Positions 1-4,959 of a stretch of 10,995 bases of DNA are shown here, piece by piece; within the stretch, counting starts at the first letter, position 1, and each line of letters starts with the position of its first letter. The DNA is from Ruminococcaceae bacterium UBA3220 (GTDB taxonomy: Bacteria; Bacillota; Clostridia; Oscillospirales; Acutalibacteraceae), in contig DEWC01000002.1 in the NCBI GenBank assembly GCA_002363095.1, forward strand, positions 1-10,995, written 5' to 3'. The notes beneath the pieces are model-generated. The model did no database searches, was not told the DNA's origin, and was given only the letters and a program-made list of their open reading frames with translations. Made by a program: the position numbers and the translations under genes.

Positions 1-329
1 TGATTTAATATTCTTATTCCCTTGCCGTAATCGGAAGCCGAGCGCAAAATTTCGTTGTCGCTGATTCTGTTTATTATTCTGCCGTAATCGCGGTTAAGGT
101 CAAAATAATCCTTGAAATAATTTTCAAATTCATCGGGTGAAATATCAAATATTACGATTTCGTTTTGAGTTTGTTTAAGTTTCAAAACCCTTCCGCCCGC
201 AACGCCTACCCAAACGCCGTCGGCCTCTTTAAAACGGAACGCCTGACCGCAGTCGAGGGTCTCGGCAAGGGAAAAATTATCGGGATTTAATATATAAAGA
301 TTCCCGTTTTTAAAAACATATTCGCTCAA
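1..329 (-). CDS. 8-oxoguanine DNA glycosylase, N-terminal part (3' end cut by window edge)
   Basis: Base-excision repair glycosylase expected to remove 8-oxoguanine from DNA. Only the first 109 codons lie in the window. The translated piece matches the OGG N-terminal domain: ETLDCGQAFRF at residues 23-33, then an antiparallel-strand region with a GVAGGRVLKL segment, then YFDLNRDYGRI at 75-85 and YGKGIRILN at 101-109. In the family that last segment runs into a QDPWE-like motif and the helix-hairpin-helix catalytic domain with its Lys/Asp pair, both outside the window. The start is TTG at 327-329: an in-frame TAA lies five codons upstream, no ATG or GTG lies between, and AAAGGG sits 8 bases before the TTG. 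The nearby ATG in another frame hits a stop after two codons. The gene is divergent from the DUF6062 gene and has its own promoter. The catalytic half cannot be checked here, so activity is inferred from the family. Confidence 0.88.
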   Translation of the reverse strand, partial: MSEYVFKNGNLYILNPDNFSLAETLDCGQAFRFKEADGVWVGVAGGRVLKLKQTQNEIVIFDISPDEFENYFKDYFDLNRDYGRIINRISDNEILRSASDYGKGIRILN

Positions 330-348
330 AGTATCATCCCTTTACTAC

Positions 349-376
349 TTGAATTATACTTTTTTTATGATACAAT
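349..376 (+). promoter_or_regulatory. SigA-type promoter of the DUF6062 gene
   Basis: TTGAAT (349-354) and TACAAT (371-376) are separated by 16 bases, with a TGA extended -10 element at 368-370. A ribosome binding site GGAGAG (397-402) precedes the ATG at 409 by 6 bases. The promoter lies almost entirely on top of the minus-strand promoter. Confidence 0.6.
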
Positions 377-381
377 ATCAA
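353..381 (-). promoter_or_regulatory. SigA-type promoter of the 8-oxoguanine glycosylase gene
   Basis: Read on the minus strand, TTGATA (381-376) and TATAAT (358-353) are separated by exactly 17 bases. The predicted transcript start is near 346, giving a very short leader before the TTG start at 329. It overlaps the oppositely directed promoter of the 409-1107 gene. Confidence 0.72.
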
Positions 382-408
382 GTGAAATAATTTTTCGGAG
401 AGAATAAT

Positions 409-1107
409 ATGCGTGAAGATATTTGCACCATACCGGTTTCGGAAGCGTTTGAAATCAAAGACGGCTGTCCGATTTGCCGAATGTATAAAACGGTTGAGGA
501 TAGAATTCTAAACTATATATTAGGCGACGCCATGATGGAGCCTGATGTAAGAATTGAAACAAACAAGGCGGGATTTTGCCCTAATCACCTTAATAAAATG
601 ATGTCGATGAGGGGAAGGCTTCAGTTAAGCCTTATGCTTGAAACCCACCTTAAAGAGATAGCTGATACTGTTTTTTCGAAAAAACTGTTTTCTTCCGCCG
701 AGAGCAAGGCAAAAGCGGCAAAAAAATTCAACGAGGGTTGCTTTATTTGCCGAAAAATAGATTTCGGTTTTGAGCGTATGATAGATACTATTTACAGAAC
801 ATACGAAAAAGACCGCGATTTCAGGGAAATGTTCAACACCCAGCCAAGATTTTGTATGCACCATTTTGAGCAGTTGCTGACAGGGGCGAACAAAAAGAAA
901 ATGCCTAAATATCACAAGGAATTTGCCGATAATATAATAAGAATAACAGGAGATTATTTGTTGAATCTTTGCGATGATATTTCCGCCTATTGCAAATCTT
1001 ACGATTATAGAAGCCGTGAGGCTGAAAAAGGGGATATGGCGGAGCTTAAACTCTCTCCCGAAAGAGCGACAGGCTTCTTAAACGGTCAAATTCCCGAAGA
1101 AAAATAG
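409..1107 (+). CDS. DUF6062 family protein with two Cys/His zinc-site-like halves
   Basis: A 232-residue soluble protein with no signal peptide or membrane segment. It is recognisable as the DUF6062 family of Clostridia, whose function is unknown to me. The protein appears internally duplicated. Each half has a CxxC pair followed about 35 residues later by an FCxxH-type pair: C20/C23 with C57/H60 (GCPIC and GFCPNH), then C111/C114 with C149/H151/H152 (GCFIC and RFCMHH). This strongly suggests two structural zinc sites, though metal binding is inference. The C-terminal segment has a conserved-looking DYRSREAEKGD stretch near 199-209. The start is ATG 409, set by GGAGAG 6 bases upstream. It is transcribed away from a DNA-repair glycosylase gene, which might hint at a stress or nucleic-acid role, but adjacency is weak evidence. 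Confidence 0.8.
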   Translation: MREDICTIPVSEAFEIKDGCPICRMYKTVEDRILNYILGDAMMEPDVRIETNKAGFCPNHLNKMMSMRGRLQLSLMLETHLKEIADTVFSKKLFSSAESKAKAAKKFNEGCFICRKIDFGFERMIDTIYRTYEKDRDFREMFNTQPRFCMHHFEQLLTGANKKKMPKYHKEFADNIIRITGDYLLNLCDDISAYCKSYDYRSREAEKGDMAELKLSPERATGFLNGQIPEEK

Positions 1108-1111
1108 GTTT

Positions 1112-1136
1112 TATTCTGAAAACTGAATAGTTTTTT
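1112..1136 (+). terminator. Weak possible intrinsic terminator after the DUF6062 gene
   Basis: TTATTC (1111-1116) can pair with GAATAG (1125-1130), giving 5 Watson-Crick pairs plus one wobble around an 8-base loop, directly followed by six T (1131-1136). The stem is short and AT-rich, so termination would be partial at best. Confidence 0.3.
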
Positions 1137-1181
1137 CCCCGCCGTCAAGAATATAATTAAAAAATATAAGGCGGGTAAAAA

Positions 1182-1463
1182 ATGGTAAAAGGCGTAAAAA
1201 GAGATATAATTGAGGTAAACAACACCGGGAGCGAATGCTTTGAAAGGATAGTTTTCTATGTTTCGCCCGATTTTAAACTTTCGGGCAAAAATGTTGCCGA
1301 ATTGGCGGCAAAGGAACTTTCTGAAATCGTAAGCGGTTCGAAGGACTATAAAACGACCCTTCGATACAGGGTGAAGGCAAAACGCGTAAAGAGAATGATA
1401 TACTGCGTGCTTTTCGCCGCCTTGATTATCGGGCTGACTGTTATATTAAAACTTAAGGGTTAG
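1182..1463 (+). CDS. Small single-pass membrane protein, function unknown
   Basis: A 93-residue protein. Residues 1-60 are soluble and mixed alpha/beta in appearance. They are followed by a very basic stretch (RYRVKAKRVKR, 61-71) and one hydrophobic helix (about 72-90) ending in KLKG. The basic patch before the helix fits a cytoplasmic N-terminal domain held by a C-terminal tail anchor. I have the impression of similar short proteins in other Clostridia but no function is known to me. The start ATG 1182 has GGCGGG (1170-1175) 6 bases upstream. A TATAAT at 1152-1157 could be its own -10, but no good -35 is visible, so it may depend on read-through from the gene at 409-1107. Its TAG stop (1461-1463) lies inside the first arm of the terminator region described separately. 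Confidence 0.75.
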   Translation: MVKGVKRDIIEVNNTGSECFERIVFYVSPDFKLSGKNVAELAAKELSEIVSGSKDYKTTLRYRVKAKRVKRMIYCVLFAALIIGLTVILKLKG

Positions 1464-1543
1464 CCTTTGAGTTTGTCGGACCGTTTAACAAACTCTCGGA
1501 TACGGGCTAATCCTCATCTTAAAGATAAAGGGTTAGCCTTTTT
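1455..1543 (+). terminator. Intrinsic terminator with a duplicated arm (competing hairpins)
   Basis: The terminator hairpin pairs 1505-1513 (GGCTAATCC) with 1530-1538 (GGGTTAGCC): 9 pairs including one G-T wobble, extended by T1514-A1529, with a small inner ATCT/AGAT stem, then TTTTTCTT from 1539. The same GGGTTAGCC also occurs upstream at 1457-1465, inside an identical 14-base repeat (1455-1468 and 1528-1541). It can pair with the same middle arm, and would enclose a perfect 8-bp hairpin (GAGTTTGT 1469-1476, ACAAACTC 1488-1495). The two large structures are mutually exclusive. Termination of the upstream unit is the simplest reading. Confidence 0.75.
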
Positions 1544-1544
1544 C

Positions 1545-1573
1545 TTGCATTTTTCCGATAATTGATATATAAT
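1545..1573 (+). promoter_or_regulatory. SigA-type promoter of the membrane-protein/sstT unit
   Basis: TTGCAT (1545-1550) and TATAAT (1568-1573) are 17 bases apart, immediately after the terminator T-run. The predicted transcript start is near 1580. This places the ATG at 1562 upstream of the transcript and supports the ATG at 1604 as the real start of the next gene. Confidence 0.72.
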
Positions 1574-1603
1574 TGTTTTATCAATTTGTTTACGGAGTGC
1601 AAA

Positions 1604-2326
1604 ATGAAAGACGATATTAAAATATCATTTTCTTTGTTTTTAAATCTTGTGGTCGTAACCTTTATGTGCGCGGTGCTTATTATGTCGATTTCACCGCTCA
1701 ACCGAATTCTTTTCAAGGTCGGCTATACCGCCTATGTCAAAGACGGGAATAACCAAACGGTAGAAAAATACACACATTATTCTGACGACGGCGAGGATAA
1801 GATTGCCGAAAAATACGAGAGCGATGAGTACAGAAAAAAAGGATACGCCGTGCTTAAAGATAATATCCCGAGCAAGGCGGGAAAAATCTTTGATTTTTCG
1901 GTTTTGACCGTTTTATCTCTAATTATTCTTATTGCTTTCGTCTACAACAAACTTTATACCGTCGGCAATAAGGATTTCAATTCGGTCAAATGCGGGCATA
2001 AGGATGAGGATAAACTTCGGGGACTGAAAATCGGAATAATGGCGATGATTCCCGATTTCATTGTTTTTCTTATAATGTTATTGTTGAGGTTTATTAAACC
2101 TTCAACAACGGTAGGATATTATAAAATCTTCAATGCCGTCTATTTCAAAATCCTTAATCTTTGTATGGGCTCAAAAACGCTCGGCGATGTTTCGTTCTTC
2201 GGATTTGCGGTGATGTTTTTAATTCTTTTCATCGTCCCCCTCATCGCTCATATTTCTTATACATTAGGTTATAAGGATATTAAGATATACGATAAAATCA
2301 CTTACAAAAAGGGAGAAATCAAATAA
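1604..2326 (+). CDS. Four-TM integral membrane protein, function unknown
   Basis: A 240-residue membrane protein that I do not recognise. Hydrophobic helices are at about 8-29, 97-118, 143-163 and 197-220. A weaker hydrophobic stretch near 172-188 may be membrane-associated. Between helices 1 and 2 lies a hydrophilic, charged segment of about 65 residues (about 38-95, with YTHYSDDGEDK). A Lys-rich tail follows the last helix. No catalytic motif or ligand-binding signature is visible. The start ATG 1604 has ACGGAG (GGAG 1594-1597) 6 bases upstream and lies downstream of the predicted transcript start. An in-frame ATG at 1562 is rejected because it overlaps the -10 element. Its stop is two bases before the start of the YesL-like gene, so the two are almost certainly co-transcribed and may work together. 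Confidence 0.75.
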   Translation: MKDDIKISFSLFLNLVVVTFMCAVLIMSISPLNRILFKVGYTAYVKDGNNQTVEKYTHYSDDGEDKIAEKYESDEYRKKGYAVLKDNIPSKAGKIFDFSVLTVLSLIILIAFVYNKLYTVGNKDFNSVKCGHKDEDKLRGLKIGIMAMIPDFIVFLIMLLLRFIKPSTTVGYYKIFNAVYFKILNLCMGSKTLGDVSFFGFAVMFLILFIVPLIAHISYTLGYKDIKIYDKITYKKGEIK

Positions 2327-2328
2327 GT

Positions 2329-3147
2329 ATGGCAGGATTTTTCGGTTTTTTTGATTATACAAAGGAAGGTCCGGGCATCGATAAAAACGCCCCGAAAAAA
2401 AAGACATTTATCGTTTTTTTTGAAACTTTTTTCCGCAATATGTGGAAGCTTATTTCGGTAAATGCAGTCTACATAATTATGGCGTTGTTGATTATTCCGA
2501 TAGGCCTTGCGAATGTCGGTTTAACCAATGTTACGAGGAATTTGGCCCGGGACAAGCATTCCTTTATGCTTTCGGACTTTTTTGAAACGATAAAGAAAAA
2601 CTGGAAGCAGGGACTTACCGTCGGCATTATCAACACCGTCGTCTTTGCCTTTATGGCTTTCGCGCTGCGGTTTTATTCAAAAGCGGACGGTAAGATAGGT
2701 GTCTTCGGGCTCGGCGTTTCCATAATGGGCTTTCTCGTTTTCACCGTGATGAACTTTTACATTTACACCCTTATGATAACCTTCAACTTTACGCTCAAAC
2801 AACTGTATGTTAACAGTTTTAAATTTGTGTTTTTAAACCTGAAAAACAATGTGTTTTGTCTTTTTTCTCTATTCCTCATTTTTGCGGTGAATTATACGGT
2901 TTTGGCGTCCTTGACCGCCGTTCAGTTTCAGGTGTTGCTTATTGAACTGTTTATCGCGATTTTAACGCTGCCGGGTTTCGTATTTCTTATCGTACAATAC
3001 GCAACCTTCCCCGGAATAAAGAAGTTTATTATCGACCCCTATTATAAGCAGCATCCCGGCGAGGATATTGAAAAGCGCAGAAATCTGGGACTTGAAATTC
3101 ACGAAGAAACAATTGATGACGAATATAATGAAATTGAGGATGTTTAA
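2329..3147 (+). CDS. YesL family (DUF624) membrane protein
   Basis: A 272-residue polytopic membrane protein. The N-terminal half carries the DUF624/YesL signature: FFRNMWKLISVNAVYII at 34-50, IPIGLANVGLTNVTRNLAR at 56-74, then SDFFETIKKNWKQGL at 82-96. Helices are at about 39-62, 94-114, 124-150, 173-196 and 201-224. The tail of about 45 residues is cytoplasmic-looking and highly acidic (HEETIDDEYNEIEDV). The molecular role is unknown. Some YesL relatives in Bacillus sit in carbohydrate-use loci, but nothing here ties this copy to sugars. ATG 2329 is two bases after the upstream stop; the likely SD GGGAG (2311-2315) lies within the preceding gene with a rather long 13-base spacing, so translational coupling is plausible. 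Three bases separate it from sstT. Confidence 0.85.
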   Translation: MAGFFGFFDYTKEGPGIDKNAPKKKTFIVFFETFFRNMWKLISVNAVYIIMALLIIPIGLANVGLTNVTRNLARDKHSFMLSDFFETIKKNWKQGLTVGIINTVVFAFMAFALRFYSKADGKIGVFGLGVSIMGFLVFTVMNFYIYTLMITFNFTLKQLYVNSFKFVFLNLKNNVFCLFSLFLIFAVNYTVLASLTAVQFQVLLIELFIAILTLPGFVFLIVQYATFPGIKKFIIDPYYKQHPGEDIEKRRNLGLEIHEETIDDEYNEIEDV

Positions 3148-3150
3148 ATT

Positions 3151-4434
3151 ATGGGTATTATAAAACTTTACAACAAAACAAGCCTTGTTTTGCGCATAGT
3201 AATAGGGCTTATTATCGGGCTTGCGCTCGGAATTATTTCTAAAGAATATAATCTTTTGCCGTTTTTGGGTGATTCAAAAGAACTGAAATTCATTTCGATT
3301 TTGGGAACGCTCTTTGTCGGTGCCCTTAAAGCAATAGCCCCCATTCTTGTTTTCGTTTTGGTTGTGTCGTCCCTTGCCAATGCAAAGAAGAAACTTGACA
3401 GTCGGTTCGGTACGGTTATAATCCTTTATATTATAAGCACATTTTTGGCGTCAATTGTGGGCGTGCTCGGAAGTTTTATTTTTCCGCAGACAATTTCTCT
3501 TGCGCAACCGGCGGCGAATGAAGCCGCACCCTCCGGTATCGGCGAGGTTTTTGAAAACCTGTTAACCGGGATGTTCCGAAATCCCGTAACGGCGGTAGCC
3601 GAGGGGCAGTACATATCAATTCTTTTCTGGGCGGTCATTTTCGGACTTGCCGCAAAGAAAATAGCAACCGAAAACACAAAACAAACGCTTTCGGACATTT
3701 CGGATATTGTAGCGCAACTTGTCCGTTGGATAATCAACCTTGCCCCCTTTGGTATTATGGGACTTGTTTACAACAATGTTTACGCAAACGGTCTTTCGAT
3801 TTTTGTCGATTACGGAAAACTTTTGGCGTTGCTTTGCGGTTGTATGCTTACCGTGGCGCTGGTTATTGACCCGCTGCTTGCCGCGATTGTTCTTAAAACG
3901 AATCCGTATCCTCTTGTTTTCAAATGCTTGAAAGAATCGGGGATTACCGCCTTCTTTACCCGAAGCTCCGCCGCAAATATCCCCGTTAATATGGCTCTTT
4001 GCGAAAAATTGGGGCTTGACAGAGATATGTACTCGGTGTCCATTCCGCTCGGTGCTACGATAAATATGGACGGAGCCGCTATCACCATTTCGGTAATGGC
4101 TTTGGCGGCGGCTCATACAACCGGGGTAAGCGTTAGCTTTTTCGCCGCTTTATTGCTCGCTTTTTTATCAACCCTTGCCGCCTGCGGTGCGTCGGGTGTC
4201 GCCGGAGGTTCGTTGCTCCTTATTCCCATGGCTTGCTCGGTATTCGGTGTTCACGCCGATGTCGCAATGCAGGTAGTAGCGGTAGGCTTTATCATAAGCG
4301 TTGTTCAGGATTCGCTTGAAACCGCCCTTAATTCCTCGGGCGATGTTATGTTCGCCGCCACAGCCGAGTATGCCCGGTGGAAAAAGGAAGGCAAATCTTT
4401 GCCGAAATTCTTAGGCGGAGATACCGAAATATAA
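3151..4434 (+). CDS. sstT: Serine/threonine:Na+ symporter SstT
   Basis: A 427-residue member of the dicarboxylate/amino acid:cation symporter (DAACS) family, expected to import serine and threonine with sodium across the cytoplasmic membrane. Diagnostic segments are TRSSAANIPVNM (270-281), PLGATINMDGAAITI (299-313, the NMDG-type sodium/substrate motif), ACGASGVAGGSLLLIP (344-359, second re-entrant hairpin) and QDSLETALNSSGDV (386-399). The RSSAANIPVNMALCEKL region and the C-terminal segments look closer to SstT than to GltP/DctA members. Length is slightly above E. coli SstT because of a short charged C-terminal tail. The start ATG 3151 has GAGGAT about 10 bases upstream inside the preceding gene. 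It is the last gene of a three-gene unit, followed directly by an intrinsic terminator. Substrate is inferred from subfamily similarity. Confidence 0.9.
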   Translation: MGIIKLYNKTSLVLRIVIGLIIGLALGIISKEYNLLPFLGDSKELKFISILGTLFVGALKAIAPILVFVLVVSSLANAKKKLDSRFGTVIILYIISTFLASIVGVLGSFIFPQTISLAQPAANEAAPSGIGEVFENLLTGMFRNPVTAVAEGQYISILFWAVIFGLAAKKIATENTKQTLSDISDIVAQLVRWIINLAPFGIMGLVYNNVYANGLSIFVDYGKLLALLCGCMLTVALVIDPLLAAIVLKTNPYPLVFKCLKESGITAFFTRSSAANIPVNMALCEKLGLDRDMYSVSIPLGATINMDGAAITISVMALAAAHTTGVSVSFFAALLLAFLSTLAACGASGVAGGSLLLIPMACSVFGVHADVAMQVVAVGFIISVVQDSLETALNSSGDVMFAATAEYARWKKEGKSLPKFLGGDTEI

Positions 4435-4448
4435 TACTGATTTTTATG

Positions 4449-4478
4449 ATAAGGCAGGTGAAAACCTGTCTTATTTTT
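4449..4478 (+). terminator. Intrinsic terminator after sstT
   Basis: An 11-bp stem (4449-4459 with 4464-4474, one G-T wobble) with a GAAA tetraloop (4460-4463) runs into TTTTT (4474-4478). It ends the membrane-protein/sstT transcription unit. Confidence 0.9.
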
Positions 4479-4541
4479 GTTCGAATTCATAAACGCATTA
4501 AATCCCTTTTGTTTTCATAGGCTTAAAGAGGGGATGATATT

Positions 4542-4814
4542 ATGATATGCAGAATAGACGAACTTAAAAACCGCCAGGTGGTTTGTGTTGAGGACGGATA
4601 TGTTTTAGGTTACATAGGCGATATTGAACTTGATACGGCAAGCGGCCGGCTTGTGAGCATAGTCATTTTCGGAAATCTGAAAGCATTCGGACTTCTCGGC
4701 AAGGAAAAGGATATCGTTATACCGTTTGAAGATATAAAAGTGATAGGCAATGAAACGGTACTTGTCAAAACAAACTCGCATAAATATGTCGAAAAGACCG
4801 ACCGGGAATGCTGA
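4542..4814 (+). CDS. YlmC/YmxH family PRC-barrel sporulation-associated protein
   Basis: A 90-residue soluble protein that is essentially one PRC-barrel domain. Visible family features are RIDELKNRQVV at 4-14, DGYVLGYIGDIELD at 18-31, ASGRLVSIVIFG at 33-44, and FGLLGKEKDIVIPFEDI at 49-65 followed by a VIGNETVLV strand. This pattern is typical of the YlmC/YmxH proteins of spore formers. The role in the cell is poorly defined; PRC barrels usually act as protein-interaction modules. The start ATG 4542 follows a strong SD AGAGGGG (4527-4533) by 8 bases. The gene stands alone between the sstT terminator and the glgB promoter. No convincing SigA promoter is visible before it; CATAGGCT (4516-4523) resembles a sporulation SigE -10, but the -35 match is poor. 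Confidence 0.87.
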   Translation: MICRIDELKNRQVVCVEDGYVLGYIGDIELDTASGRLVSIVIFGNLKAFGLLGKEKDIVIPFEDIKVIGNETVLVKTNSHKYVEKTDREC

Positions 4815-4834
4815 AAAACGAAATATCTTCCGTC

Positions 4835-4853
4835 TTAACCGGCAAACGGTTAA
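4835..4853. other. Perfect 7-bp inverted repeat between the ylmC-like gene and glgB
   Basis: TTAACCG (4835-4841) and CGGTTAA (4847-4853) form a perfect 7-bp hairpin with a GCAAA loop. It is followed by A rather than T residues on the plus strand, so it is not a standard terminator for the upstream gene. It could be a weak transcript-end structure or a protein site upstream of the glgB promoter. Nothing else coding is seen in 4815-4892. Confidence 0.4.
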
Positions 4854-4892
4854 AAAACCTGAAAGCCTTTGGCATTTTTGTGTAAAAATTCG

Positions 4893-4921
4893 TTGAAAAT
4901 ATATCCAAAAAATGGTATAAT
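4893..4921 (+). promoter_or_regulatory. Extended -10 SigA promoter of the glycogen operon
   Basis: TTGAAA (4893-4898), a 17-base spacer containing a TGG extended -10 at 4913-4915, and a perfect TATAAT (4916-4921). The predicted start is near 4928, leaving about 32 bases of leader before the glgB ATG, too short for a riboswitch. Confidence 0.85.
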
Positions 4922-4959
4922 ATTACAGCGGACTGTCAAACTAAAAAGAGGTAAGCGTT

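Noticed and set aside
1562..1603. Upstream ATG at 1562 as start of the four-TM protein
   Set aside because: It lies within the -35/-10 promoter region (TATAAT at 1568-1573), has no ribosome binding site, and ATG 1604 has a well-spaced GGAG.
1519..1716. 65-codon minus-strand frame across the terminator and promoter region
   Set aside because: It has no ribosome binding site or coding character and overlaps a terminator, a promoter and the start of a better-supported gene.
3616..4116. Long minus-strand open frame of 166 codons opposite sstT
   Set aside because: It lies wholly inside a clearly conserved plus-strand gene, has no ribosome binding site or recognisable domain, and reflects antisense read-out of codon bias.
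4815..4892. A riboswitch or attenuator upstream of glgB
   Set aside because: The predicted transcript start near 4928 leaves only about 32 bases of leader, and the 4835-4853 hairpin lies upstream of the promoter.
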